DNA from: an uncultured Haloferula sp.
GTDB taxonomy: Bacteria > Verrucomicrobiota > Verrucomicrobiae > Verrucomicrobiales > Akkermansiaceae
Length of the DNA: 9,159 bases
NCBI GenBank assembly: GCA_946481625.1
Contig: CAMLOZ010000101.1
Location: forward strand, 1-9,159
Direction: 5' to 3'
Each line of letters opens with the position of its first letter. Position 1 is the stretch's first letter. A program made the translations under genes and the position numbers. A model generated the notes under the pieces. That model was not told the DNA's origin. It was given only the letters and a program-made list of their open reading frames with translations, and did no database searches. Of the stretch, positions 1-7,992 are shown in pieces.

Positions 1-1
1 G

Positions 2-1057
2 GAGGCGGCCCGCGAACTCCATGCCTCGGTGGACAAGCGCCTGAGGGAGTCGAATCTCGCGGGTGCGCTCGCAGCGTCCGCCATCATCTGGGCAGAGCCG
101 CCGTTCGTGCCGGAGAAGGCATCGAAGCCGGCGAAGATGGTGCTTTTTCCCCTGGCTGCCTTTGCCGGCATGCTCGGCGGTCTGGTTCTGATGGTCGGTC
201 TCGAGGTCGGAGACGGCCGGGTGAGGGATTCTGCCGATGCGGCCCGTGCCACCGGTGCCCCGCTGCTCGCCAGCCTTCCCGTCCTGCAATCGGGAAGGGA
301 AGGGGACATGGTCCTGCTTTCCGATCCCGGCTCCACCGTGGCGGAGACCTTCCGGCGCTTGCGTGCCGTGCTCCTGCCGCCGCCCGGCAAATCGGGGTCC
401 AGAACGGTCCTTTTCGCCAGTGCCGTCCCGGGAGAGGGACGCTCGCTCTGCGCGATGAACTATGCCGCCTCCCTCGCCATGCAGGGCCAGCGCACGCTGC
501 TTCTCGATGCGGACATGCGCCGCCCCGGCCTGAGCCGCCAGCACGCGAACGGGGAAGCCGGAGGGCTAGGGTCCTACCTCGCGGGCGAGTCCGACCCCGC
601 CGGCGCCTGCTTCCCGACGGCACTGCCGAATCTTTATCTGATGTCCTCGGGGCCGATGCGGACGGATGCCGCCGAGCTCCTGTCCGGAACCCGGTTCCCG
701 GCACTCCTGGAGGATGCCTACCGCTGGTTCGATGCGGTCGTGATCGACAGTCCGCCGGTTCTCGCGGTGAGCGATGCCCTCGCGGTCTCGCGCTATGCCG
801 ACCGCGTGTGCCTGGTGGTGCGCCAGGATGCCAGCGACCGCCGGAGTCTCCGGAAAGCGGCGGAACTCGTCCGCTCGTCTGGCGGAAATTTGATCGGATT
901 TGTCTGGAATGAACATCCGTTCCGAGTCAAAGGAAACTCCGCACCCGAGCCTGTCATCCCCATAAGTCATCCGGCACTGTCGAGGTCCGGCGTGGCGGTG
1001 GCGGACGAGCCCGCGGTGAAGAGCGAGGGGCCTGCCCCCACCTCCCCGATCACGTAA
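2..1057 (+). CDS. Wzz/BY-kinase-type polysaccharide chain-length protein, 5'-truncated by window edge
   Basis: The reading frame is open from the first bases, so this is the 3' end of a longer gene; the GTG at 29 is internal. About 351 residues are visible. They run as the end of the periplasmic Wzz coiled coil (EAARELHASVDKRL), one membrane helix at about codons 46-68, then a cytoplasmic CpsD/CapB/Wzc-like P-loop domain. Seen motifs are a Walker A-like loop VPGEGRSLC (Arg at codon 147), Walker A' LLLDADMRRPGL (Asp169, Asp171) and Walker B AVVIDSPP (Asp249). In the family this domain autophosphorylates a C-terminal tyrosine cluster and controls EPS chain length with the polymerase. Here the invariant Walker A lysine is Arg and the last 70 residues contain no Tyr. 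A structural, non-kinase role is therefore inferred. It lies 99 bp upstream of the initiating glycosyltransferase, which supports an EPS locus. Confidence 0.85.
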   Translation, partial: EAARELHASVDKRLRESNLAGALAASAIIWAEPPFVPEKASKPAKMVLFPLAAFAGMLGGLVLMVGLEVGDGRVRDSADAARATGAPLLASLPVLQSGREGDMVLLSDPGSTVAETFRRLRAVLLPPPGKSGSRTVLFASAVPGEGRSLCAMNYAASLAMQGQRTLLLDADMRRPGLSRQHANGEAGGLGSYLAGESDPAGACFPTALPNLYLMSSGPMRTDAAELLSGTRFPALLEDAYRWFDAVVIDSPPVLAVSDALAVSRYADRVCLVVRQDASDRRSLRKAAELVRSSGGNLIGFVWNEHPFRVKGNSAPEPVIPISHPALSRSGVAVADEPAVKSEGPAPTSPIT

Positions 1058-1156
1058 TGGACTCCCCGGCCCATGACCTGCTACTTTCTCTCCCAGTGAT
1101 GGCTCCCCCGGCCTTCACCGGATCCCCCGATCCATCCCCCCCTATCCCCCCGAACC
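1058..1156 (+). other. C-rich intergenic leader with G-quadruplex-capable minus strand
   Basis: This 99-bp gap is strongly enriched in C on the plus strand. It has C runs of 5 (1124-1128), 7 (1136-1142) and 6 (1146-1151) just before the ATG at 1157, and further C runs earlier. The minus strand of 1124-1151 fits the G3+N1-7 quadruplex rule if the seven-G run is split in two. No Shine-Dalgarno-like purine stretch precedes the start codon and no intrinsic terminator is seen. The downstream gene may therefore be read through from the chain-length gene and translated without a classical SD. The folding is inferred; only the base runs are observed. Confidence 0.5.
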
Positions 1157-2671
1157 ATGAACTGTGCTCCCCCCGCACCGTCCGCGGAGGCGTCCCACGC
1201 GACGCCGTCTCCGGACACCCAGGATGACATTCCCCGCTCGTACGAGCTGCGCCACCGCCACCGTCCATGGGTGGCCCACCAGAAGCTGGTTGCAATCAGC
1301 TTCCTCGGCGATGCCGCCGTGGTGTTCGTGGCGATGATGCTGGCGTACCTGATCCGCTTCGAGAGCAACCTCCAGCATATCGGGGTGGGCGATCCCGAAA
1401 TCAATCTCCGCGGTTATCTCGGCCACGTCGTTTTCGGCGGCCTGCTGATGCTCGTGATGCTCGCGAACTTCCGCGTCCACGACCCGCGCAACTACCTCGC
1501 GATCCGCCGTACCTTCACGGTGATCGTGAAAACCTGCGCGCTATGGTTGGTCGGCTTCCTGGGCCTGACCCTGATTCTCAAGATCGATCCCGCGATCAGC
1601 CGCGTTTACTGCGTGATCGGTGCCGTGATCGCGATGACGCTGCTCTGCGGCTGGCGCTGGTTCCTCTACTGCGTGCTGCGCCGCGAGTCCTTCGCGACCG
1701 CGCTGCGCCAGAAGGCGATCTTCGTGGGCTGGAACGAGGAGTGCAGCCGCGCGATCGAGCGGTTCAGCGAAGGTCGTGCCCATCAAATCAAGGTCCACGG
1801 CATCGTCCTTCCGCCGGGTGCGAAGCTCGACTGCGAGCCCCCGGCCGATGTGCCGGTGCTGGGCGGCTACGATTCGTTCCGTGAGATCACCCGCAACTCC
1901 GGTGCCGACCTGATCATGGCGGTGGACGGTTGCATGGACCGCCACCAGATGCTCCTGCTCGCTGAAACCTGCGGCAAGGAGTTCGTGGACTTCAAGCTGG
2001 TGCCAAGCTGCTTCCAAATCCTCGTCTCCGGCCTGCAGATCGAGAACTTCCACGGCATGCCCGTCCTCGGGATCGGCAAGCTGCCCCTGCACCACGCCTT
2101 CAACAACGCGCTCAAGCGCGCCATCGATATCGTCGGAGCACTGGTGGGCATGGTTCTCTTCGCCCCGGTGATCGCGGTCTTCTGCCTGATGGTCCGCCTC
2201 GAATCGAAAGGCCCGGTGTTCTACAAGCAACGCCGGATCGGCCTGAACGGCCGCCCCTTCCACATCCTCAAGATCCGTTCGATGAAGCTCGATGCGGAAG
2301 CGGCCGGAACTCCGGGCTGGACGGTGAAGGACGATCCGCGCCGCCTGAAGGTCGGATCCTTCATGCGCGAGTGGAACATCGACGAGCTGCCGCAGTTCCT
2401 CAATGTGCTCCGCGGCGAAATGAGCCTCGTCGGCCCTCGTCCGGAACGTCCCGAACTGATCGAAGGCTTCAAGGAAGAGATCCCGCACTACAACGTGCGC
2501 CACAACATCAAGCCGGGCGTGACCGGCTGGGCCCAGGTCAACGGTCTGCGCGGCGACACCTGCCTGCGCGAGCGCGTGAAGTTCGACCTCGACTACATCG
2601 AGAACTGGAACTTCTTCCTCGATCTCCAGATCATGGTGATGACCTTCTTCAGCCGCAAGGGAGCCTGTTAG
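1157..2671 (+). CDS. Polyprenyl-phosphate glycosylphosphotransferase (WcaJ/WbaP-like, EPS-initiating)
   Basis: This 504-residue membrane enzyme is predicted to transfer a sugar-1-phosphate from a UDP-sugar to undecaprenyl phosphate, the first step of EPS repeat-unit synthesis at the inner membrane. The N-terminal part has about four hydrophobic helices (roughly residues 45-170). A cytoplasmic Rossmann-like CoA_binding_3 region follows (about 185-310). The C-terminal Bac_transf catalytic domain begins with KRAIDIVGALVG and a re-entrant hydrophobic segment. It carries GPVFYKQRRIGLNG, the catalytic Asp-Glu dyad in NIDELPQ (Asp409, Glu410), MSLVGPRPERPE, and GVTGWAQVNGLRGDT. Length and domain order match the large WcaJ/WbaP class. 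The usual S-L-D-E-L-P-Q is N-I-D-E-L-P-Q here, which keeps the catalytic pair. The exact sugar (Glc-1-P or Gal-1-P) cannot be read from sequence. The ATG has no clear SD. The flippase begins 10 bp downstream, so the two are very likely co-transcribed. Confidence 0.95.
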   Translation: MNCAPPAPSAEASHATPSPDTQDDIPRSYELRHRHRPWVAHQKLVAISFLGDAAVVFVAMMLAYLIRFESNLQHIGVGDPEINLRGYLGHVVFGGLLMLVMLANFRVHDPRNYLAIRRTFTVIVKTCALWLVGFLGLTLILKIDPAISRVYCVIGAVIAMTLLCGWRWFLYCVLRRESFATALRQKAIFVGWNEECSRAIERFSEGRAHQIKVHGIVLPPGAKLDCEPPADVPVLGGYDSFREITRNSGADLIMAVDGCMDRHQMLLLAETCGKEFVDFKLVPSCFQILVSGLQIENFHGMPVLGIGKLPLHHAFNNALKRAIDIVGALVGMVLFAPVIAVFCLMVRLESKGPVFYKQRRIGLNGRPFHILKIRSMKLDAEAAGTPGWTVKDDPRRLKVGSFMREWNIDELPQFLNVLRGEMSLVGPRPERPELIEGFKEEIPHYNVRHNIKPGVTGWAQVNGLRGDTCLRERVKFDLDYIENWNFFLDLQIMVMTFFSRKGAC

Positions 2672-2681
2672 AAAAGACGGT

Positions 2682-4076
2682 TTGAACGAAGAGACTACAG
2701 CAGGCGTCGCGGAGGAAGAGAGGGCCGGCCACTCGGCCCGGCGGGACCGCTCGATCCGGCTGGCAGTGGCCACCTCCTTCCTCTCGAAGGCCGGCACGGC
2801 ACTGTTCCAACTGCTATCGATCCCGGTGGCGGTGCGGGTGTTGAGCCGGGAAGAGTTCGGTCTCTACACGACGGTCAACATGACCTTGGCGATGGTGGCG
2901 CTGCTCCAGATCGGGGTGGGGCCCTCGCTCGCCCACGGCTTGTCCGGGGCCAAGGCAAAGGGCAATACCCGTGCCGCATCCGAACTGGCTTCGACCGCTT
3001 TCTTCGTGATGACCGGCATGGCTCTGCTGGCCGGGGCGATCCTCGCCGCGGTGCTGTGGTTCGTGCCCTTGCCCGACCTTTTCGGCAGCGGCTATGCGGG
3101 CAAGGAAAGCTCGCTGCGGCCCGCCCTTTGGACCGGGCTGGGCCTGTTCCTGATGCTCTTCGTGCTGAACCTCACCGAGCGCGTCCGGGAGGGCCTCCTA
3201 GAGACGGCCACCAACAACCTGTGGGGCGCGGCGGGCAACGTGCTGGCGGCGCTGGCGGTGGGCGTGGGCGTCTTCTTCGTGCCGCAGGTGTGGTACCTCG
3301 TTCTTGCGGTCCACGGCTCCGTGGTCATCGCGAAACTCTGCAATACCGTCTCGCTGTGGAAGAAGTATCCCGAGACACGCCCGGCCTGGACGAAGTTCCG
3401 CGTGCCGGTGGCGAAGCATCTTTTCACCGACGGTCTCGCGTTCTCCGCCTGCACGCTGGTGACAGGCTACGTGGAGTATAGTTTCTGCGGATGGCTCGTC
3501 GGGCGTGAATCCGGACCGGCGGCCACCGCGCTCTACGGCGTGTTCGTTTCCATGACAATCATGCAGCTCGGCTTCGTGATGATGCTGAGCACTCCCACCT
3601 GGCCGGCGGTAGCGGAAGCCTTGGCCCGTGGCGATACTGATTGGGCCAAACGGGCGGGGCGCAGGCTCTACCTTTATGGCAGCGGCTTCGCGCTTTGCTC
3701 CTTCGGGGGCCTCATCCTGCTGGGGCCGCTGGTCTTCTCGATCTGGCTCGGCAAGGATTTCGCGGACACCCCCCGCACGATCTTCGCCTGCTACGCGACC
3801 TACTTCGTCGCGCACGTCTGGCGTCACCTCAACCATGCGATGATGATCGGGAGCGGGCAGGTCGGAAGGCTCGCCCGCGTCCAATTCGCGGAGTCCGCCC
3901 TGGTGGTGATCGCCGCGGTCGTCGGCCTGCGCCACGGCGGCATGGGGACGATGCTGCTCTCCATGGCCGCGGTGATTTTCGCGGTCACCGGCTGCATTTT
4001 GCCGCGCTTGGTGGGGCACGGACTGCGAATTTCCGCCCGCGAGCAGGAGCCCGAAATGGGCGTGATCGCGGGCTAG
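2682..4076 (+). CDS. Wzx/MATE-like polysaccharide flippase (MOP superfamily)
   Basis: This is a 464-residue, very hydrophobic protein with about 12-14 predicted membrane segments. It begins after a charged cytoplasmic leader (residues 1-26) with the family-like opening LAVATSFLSKAGTALFQLLSIPVAVRVLSREEFGLYTTV, written here in pieces: SFLSKAGTALFQLLSIPVAV then RVLSREEFGLY. This matches the N-terminus of oligosaccharide flippases of the RfbX/COG2244 type, which move lipid-linked repeat units across the inner membrane. The only start that keeps the first helix intact and lies next to the previous stop is TTG at 2682. A GTG at codon 29 (2766) would cut into the first helix, and the first in-frame ATG (near 2880) would delete it. 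No strong SD precedes the TTG. The 10-bp gap to the glycosylphosphotransferase indicates one operon. Substrate specificity is not readable from sequence. Confidence 0.9.
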   Translation: MNEETTAGVAEEERAGHSARRDRSIRLAVATSFLSKAGTALFQLLSIPVAVRVLSREEFGLYTTVNMTLAMVALLQIGVGPSLAHGLSGAKAKGNTRAASELASTAFFVMTGMALLAGAILAAVLWFVPLPDLFGSGYAGKESSLRPALWTGLGLFLMLFVLNLTERVREGLLETATNNLWGAAGNVLAALAVGVGVFFVPQVWYLVLAVHGSVVIAKLCNTVSLWKKYPETRPAWTKFRVPVAKHLFTDGLAFSACTLVTGYVEYSFCGWLVGRESGPAATALYGVFVSMTIMQLGFVMMLSTPTWPAVAEALARGDTDWAKRAGRRLYLYGSGFALCSFGGLILLGPLVFSIWLGKDFADTPRTIFACYATYFVAHVWRHLNHAMMIGSGQVGRLARVQFAESALVVIAAVVGLRHGGMGTMLLSMAAVIFAVTGCILPRLVGHGLRISAREQEPEMGVIAG

Positions 4077-4137
4077 TGAAAGAAAGTTGATCGTGTGCCT
4101 GTAACTTGCTGCACATGAGGGGGAAAAGCGGCATTTT

Positions 4138-4155
4138 GTCGGTAAAATCACCGAC
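4138..4155. repeat. Small inverted repeat in the flippase/FN3 gap
   Basis: GTCGGT (4138-4143) and ACCGAC (4150-4155) form a perfect 6-bp dyad around a 6-nt centre. It lies in the 158-bp gap 4077-4234. No T run follows on either strand, so it is not a convincing terminator. It may be a minor regulatory structure or chance. Nothing else in the gap is supportable: no recognisable gene or riboswitch. Confidence 0.35.
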
Positions 4156-4234
4156 CCGCCCCTTCCCTTGGGTCCTACGCTGAAATCAGCCATCGCCCGT
4201 TTGTTCTAACCACGGGGCCGGGCGAGGGTCGAAC

Positions 4235-4867
4235 ATGCGTTTTGAAGCTAAAACCCCGACTGTTCGTCGTCGCCTGGCGCTCGTCCTGGCATTCGTTTCC
4301 TCTCTCGTCCTGCCCGCCGTCGTCCATGCGGCCGGCGAACCGGCACCGACCGTCTCGCTCGCGTGGAATCCGAATCCGGAGCCCGATGTTGCAGGCTACA
4401 AGGTGCATTTCGGTTCACAGAGCGGCGTCTATTCCACCGTGATCGATGTCCGCGGAGCGACTTCGGCAACGTTGCCGCAGATGTTGATGGGCAGCACCTA
4501 CTATCTCGCGGTAAGCGCCTACAACACGGCAGGTCAGGAAGGCCCGCGCTCGTCGGAGTTTTCGGTCACCGCCGCGGTCCCGTCTTCACCCGCGCTGGGT
4601 ACGAACTTCACGATGGGAGGCACCGCGGGCCCCGGCCAAGGGAACCTGCAATGGAAGTATCCGAAAACTGCCGCGGGCACCGCGGATGGCTTCAAGGTCT
4701 ATGCCAGCGAGGATCTCCAGACTTGGACGGAAGCGGCGCTGATCGATCCGGACAATGCCTCCAGCTCCGACTCGCAGTGGCTGTATTTCGACTATTCGTA
4801 CCAAGCCACGAAGCCGCGGATGTTTTTCAGGGTAGCCGCAAGCAATGCCTTCGGCCAAGCGGAGTAA
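4235..4867 (+). CDS. Secreted protein with two fibronectin-III-like domains
   Basis: This 210-residue protein has a clear Sec signal peptide: a basic RRR at 11-13, a hydrophobic core at 14-30, and a probable cleavage after VHA (Ala32). Residues about 39-113 form an FN3 domain with the typical strands (VSLAWNPNPEPDVAGYKVHF, then STYYLAVSAYNTAGQEGP). Residues about 120-208 form a second, more divergent beta-sandwich (NLQWKYPK, GFKVYASEDLQTW, MFFRVAASNAFGQ). No catalytic domain, lipobox, PEP-CTERM or other sorting tail is seen, and the protein stops right after the last predicted strand. GAGGG at about 4224-4228 is a plausible SD for the ATG. Its position after the EPS genes suggests, but does not prove, an extracellular or periplasmic role in binding polysaccharide or partner proteins. 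A strong terminator follows the stop. Confidence 0.8.
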   Translation: MRFEAKTPTVRRRLALVLAFVSSLVLPAVVHAAGEPAPTVSLAWNPNPEPDVAGYKVHFGSQSGVYSTVIDVRGATSATLPQMLMGSTYYLAVSAYNTAGQEGPRSSEFSVTAAVPSSPALGTNFTMGGTAGPGQGNLQWKYPKTAAGTADGFKVYASEDLQTWTEAALIDPDNASSSDSQWLYFDYSYQATKPRMFFRVAASNAFGQAE

Positions 4868-4878
4868 GTCCATGGTAA

Positions 4879-4920
4879 GCCCGGGTCGCGGTCATCTCGC
4901 CGCGGCCCGGGTCTTTCTTT
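4879..4920 (+). terminator. Rho-independent terminator after FN3 gene
   Basis: A 12-bp stem pairs 4880-4891 (CCCGGGTCGCGG) with 4900-4911 (CCGCGGCCCGGG), with a single T·G pair, around an 8-nt loop. It is followed by the T-rich run TCTTTCTTT. It begins 12 bp after the FN3 stop codon and isolates gcvP from the upstream EPS region. Confidence 0.9.
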
Positions 4921-5019
4921 GTACCGCCGACATAAAAGATCGGAGCGGGTTCTAAAAAGTTTGCCAAAGCGGATAAGCTTCCTGGGTGTTTCGGTCAAAA
5001 ACGCGGGAAACTGTTGCTC

Positions 5020-5087
5020 GGATCTTCCGCAAGGATTGCACCGCCACGGTTTTGCCTTATTGCAGGGCGCGCCGCCCCGGAAGATCC
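5020..5087 (+). promoter_or_regulatory. Paired leader upstream of gcvP (perfect 10-bp inverted repeat)
   Basis: GGATCTTCCG (5020-5029) is perfectly complementary to CGGAAGATCC (5078-5087), enclosing 48 nt and ending 22 nt before the proposed gcvP start. It sits in the 188-bp region 4922-5109 between the terminator and gcvP, which must also hold the gcvP promoter; I could not place convincing -35/-10 boxes. The enclosed sequence does not show the conserved core of the known glycine riboswitch. A structured mRNA leader or a DNA dyad is possible, and the function is unknown. Confidence 0.45.
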
Positions 5088-5109
5088 CTCCCGGGCGTGT
5101 CTCACGCTC

Positions 5110-7938
5110 ATGTCCGCCCACACCGATTTCCGCAGCCGCCACCTGGGAGCCATCGGCTCCGACCGCGATGAGATGCTCCGCGCCACCGGCTACGATTCGC
5201 TCGACGCACTGATCGCCGACACGGTCCCTGCCGGAATCCGCTCGCATGCCGCGCTCGACCTGCCGGCCGCGAAGTCCGAGCCCGAGGCGCTGGCGTGGCT
5301 CAAGGAGATCATGGGCAAGAACAAGGTGCTGAAGTCCTTCATCGGACAAGGCTACTACGGCACCCATGTCCCGGGCGTGATCCTGCGGAACATCCTGGAG
5401 AATCCGGGCTGGTACACCGCCTACACGCCGTATCAGGCGGAGATCGCCCAGGGCCGCTTGGAAGCGCTGCTGAATTTCCAGACGATGATCACCGAGCTCA
5501 CCGGGCTCGATGTTGCGAATGCCTCGCTGCTCGACGAAGGGACGGCGGCGGCGGAGGCGATGAGCCTGGCGCTGGCCGGCGCCCCGAAGGGGAAGGTGAT
5601 TTTCGTTTCCGATGCCTGCCACCCGCAGACCATCGACGTGGTGGCGACCCGCGCGGAGCCGCTGGGGATCGAGGTCAAGGTGGGCGACTGGCGGACTTTC
5701 GATCCGGGAGCCTGCGAAGGGCTCTTCGCGGTGATCGTGCAGTATCCGGATACCTACGGCACGGTGGCGGATTACACGGCCTTCTTCGAGAAGGCGCACG
5801 CGGCGAAGGCGGTGACCATCGCGGCGGCGGACTTGCTTGCGCTCACGCTACTGAAGGCGCCGGGCGAATTCGGAGCGGACATTTGCGTGGGCTCGAGCCA
5901 GCGCTTCGGCGTGCCTTTCGGTTTCGGCGGTCCCCACGCGGGCTTCATGTCCTGCAAGGACGCGCTGAAGCGGAAGTTGCCGGGCCGCCTGATCGGTGTG
6001 TCGGTGGATTCGCGCGGCAAGCCCGGCTTCCGCCTCTCGCTGCAGACCCGCGAACAACACATCCGGCGCGACAAGGCGACTTCCAACATCTGCACCGCGC
6101 AGGTGTTGCTGGCGGTGATGGCCTCGATGTATGCGGTGTATCACGGGCCCGAGGGCTTGAAGCACATCGCGCGTACGGTGAACGCGAAGGTGGCGACGCT
6201 GGCCGCATCGCTGGGTGCCGCCGGGGTGAACGTGGTCAACGAGAGCTTCTTCGACACGCTGACCGTCTCCGTTCCGGATGCAGGGGCGGTCGTGGCCGCC
6301 GCGGCAGGGCGGGGGATCAACCTGCGCCGCATCGATGACAAGCGGGTGGGCATCTCCTTCGACGAGACGACGACCGATGCGGACGTCGCAGCGGTCGCCG
6401 AGGTGCTGGGGGCGAAGTCGCTATCCCCGGACAAGACGACGGCTTGGCATGCGGACCTGGGCCGCAAGTCCGCTTTCCTGACGCAGAAGGTTTTCAACTC
6501 CTACCACTCCGAGACGGAGATGTTGCGCTACCTGAAGCGCCTCGAGTCGAAGGACCTCGCGCTGAACGAGTCGATGATCGCGCTCGGGTCGTGCACGATG
6601 AAGCTGAACGCGACCTCGGAGATGATCCCGCTGAGCTGGCCGGAGGTGGCGGCGATCCACCCCTTCGTGCCGGCGGACCAGAGCCAGGGGTACCGCGAGA
6701 TGCTCGGCTTGCTGGAAGGCTGGCTCGCGAATGTCACCGGTTTTGCCGCCGTGTCGTTGCAGCCGAATGCCGGTTCGCAGGGGGAATACGCCGGGCTTCT
6801 GGCGATCCGCCGCTATCATCTTTCGCGGGGCGACACGCATCGCGACGTGTGTCTCATTCCCGTTTCGGCGCACGGCACCAATCCCGCGTCGGCGGTGATG
6901 GCCGGCATGAAGGTCGTCGGAGTGAAGTGCGACGATCAGGGCAATATCGATGCGGGCGATCTGGAGGCGAGGATTGCCGAGCACCGCGAGAATCTGGCGG
7001 CGCTGATGGTGACTTATCCCTCCACGCACGGGGTCTTCGAGGAAACCATCGTCGGCATCTGTGAGGCGATCCACGAGGCGGGCGGCCAGGTTTACATGGA
7101 CGGGGCCAACATGAACGCTCAAGTAGGCTTGACCAGTCCGGGGCGGATCGGGGCGGACGTGTGCCACCTGAACCTGCACAAGACCTTCTGCATTCCGCAC
7201 GGCGGCGGCGGGCCCGGCGTGGGGCCGATCGGCGTGGCGGAGCAACTGGTGCCCTTCCTGCCCGGCCACCGCGAACTGGACTCCGCGGAAGGGCCGGTGT
7301 GTTCGGCCCCGTGGGGGAGCGCCTCGATCAACACGATCTCGTGGATGTACATCGCGATGATGGGACCGGACGGCCTGAAGGAAGCAACCGAGACGGCGAT
7401 TCTGAACGCGAACTATGTGGCCAAGCGGCTCGCTCCGTTCTTCCCGATCCTTTATTCGGGCAAGGTCGGCCTGGTGGCCCATGAGTGCATCATCGACGTG
7501 CGGCCTCTTTCCGAGAAAAGCGGGATCACCGTGGAAGACGTGGCGAAGCGCTTGATGGACTACGGTTTCCACGCGCCGACGATGAGCTGGCCGGTGGCGG
7601 GTACGCTGATGATCGAGCCGACGGAGTCCGAGTCGAAGGCCGAGCTGGACCGTTTCTGTGATGCGATGATCTCCATCCACGGCGAGATCCTGGCGGTGGC
7701 GAATGGCGAGGCGGATGCCAACGATAACGTGTTGAAGAACGCCCCGCACACCGCGGACAGCGTTTGCTCGGACGAGTGGAATCACGCTTACGGCCGCGAG
7801 CAGGCGGCTTACCCCTTGCCCTATCTGCGGAACCACAAGTTCTGGCCGTCGGTCGGGCGCGTGGACAACGTTCACGGGGATCGCAACCTGGTCTGCACCT
7901 GCGATACGGTGGAGGCGTATGCGGCGGCGGGAAGGTAA
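5110..7938 (+). CDS. gcvP: Glycine dehydrogenase (decarboxylating), P-protein of the glycine cleavage system
   Basis: This is a full-length single-chain P-protein of 942 residues (E. coli GcvP has 957). It is the PLP enzyme that decarboxylates glycine and passes the aminomethyl group to lipoyl-GcvH in the cytoplasm. The N-terminal half carries [12 protein letters not shown] (GYYGTHVP starts at residue 81), [20 protein letters not shown] and [11 protein letters not shown]. The C-terminal half carries SCTMKLN (494-500), [23 protein letters not shown], and [18 protein letters not shown] with the PLP lysine at K691. The C-terminus ends in the expected GDRNLVCTC. The frame stays open upstream to a TTG at 5014, but ATG 5110 is preferred because [13 protein letters not shown] matches where the family begins and the upstream stretch is not P-protein-like. 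No good SD is seen. GcvT and GcvH are not encoded nearby, so they must lie elsewhere. The Nudix gene starts 54 bp downstream. Confidence 0.97.
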   Translation: MSAHTDFRSRHLGAIGSDRDEMLRATGYDSLDALIADTVPAGIRSHAALDLPAAKSEPEALAWLKEIMGKNKVLKSFIGQGYYGTHVPGVILRNILENPGWYTAYTPYQAEIAQGRLEALLNFQTMITELTGLDVANASLLDEGTAAAEAMSLALAGAPKGKVIFVSDACHPQTIDVVATRAEPLGIEVKVGDWRTFDPGACEGLFAVIVQYPDTYGTVADYTAFFEKAHAAKAVTIAAADLLALTLLKAPGEFGADICVGSSQRFGVPFGFGGPHAGFMSCKDALKRKLPGRLIGVSVDSRGKPGFRLSLQTREQHIRRDKATSNICTAQVLLAVMASMYAVYHGPEGLKHIARTVNAKVATLAASLGAAGVNVVNESFFDTLTVSVPDAGAVVAAAAGRGINLRRIDDKRVGISFDETTTDADVAAVAEVLGAKSLSPDKTTAWHADLGRKSAFLTQKVFNSYHSETEMLRYLKRLESKDLALNESMIALGSCTMKLNATSEMIPLSWPEVAAIHPFVPADQSQGYREMLGLLEGWLANVTGFAAVSLQPNAGSQGEYAGLLAIRRYHLSRGDTHRDVCLIPVSAHGTNPASAVMAGMKVVGVKCDDQGNIDAGDLEARIAEHRENLAALMVTYPSTHGVFEETIVGICEAIHEAGGQVYMDGANMNAQVGLTSPGRIGADVCHLNLHKTFCIPHGGGGPGVGPIGVAEQLVPFLPGHRELDSAEGPVCSAPWGSASINTISWMYIAMMGPDGLKEATETAILNANYVAKRLAPFFPILYSGKVGLVAHECIIDVRPLSEKSGITVEDVAKRLMDYGFHAPTMSWPVAGTLMIEPTESESKAELDRFCDAMISIHGEILAVANGEADANDNVLKNAPHTADSVCSDEWNHAYGREQAAYPLPYLRNHKFWPSVGRVDNVHGDRNLVCTCDTVEAYAAAGR

Positions 7939-7992
7939 CGCGGCCTTCCCTTGCTCTTGCTACACGCCCTTCGCTGCTTCATTGCTTCGCCC

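Noticed and set aside
1541..2797. Long open frame of 418 codons on the minus strand
   Set aside because: It lies antisense to the glycosylphosphotransferase, has low-complexity His/Glu/Ala/Asp-rich translation and no family motif. It is a typical GC-rich shadow frame.
4138..4155. Intrinsic terminator after the flippase
   Set aside because: The 6-bp stem is not followed by a T run on either strand.
4922..5109. Glycine riboswitch upstream of gcvP
   Set aside because: The conserved aptamer core could not be found. Only a long-range 10-bp pairing is present, and it is reported separately.
6421..7875. Minus-strand open frame of 484 codons inside gcvP
   Set aside because: The translation is Arg/His-rich without domains, and gcvP on the other strand is unambiguous.
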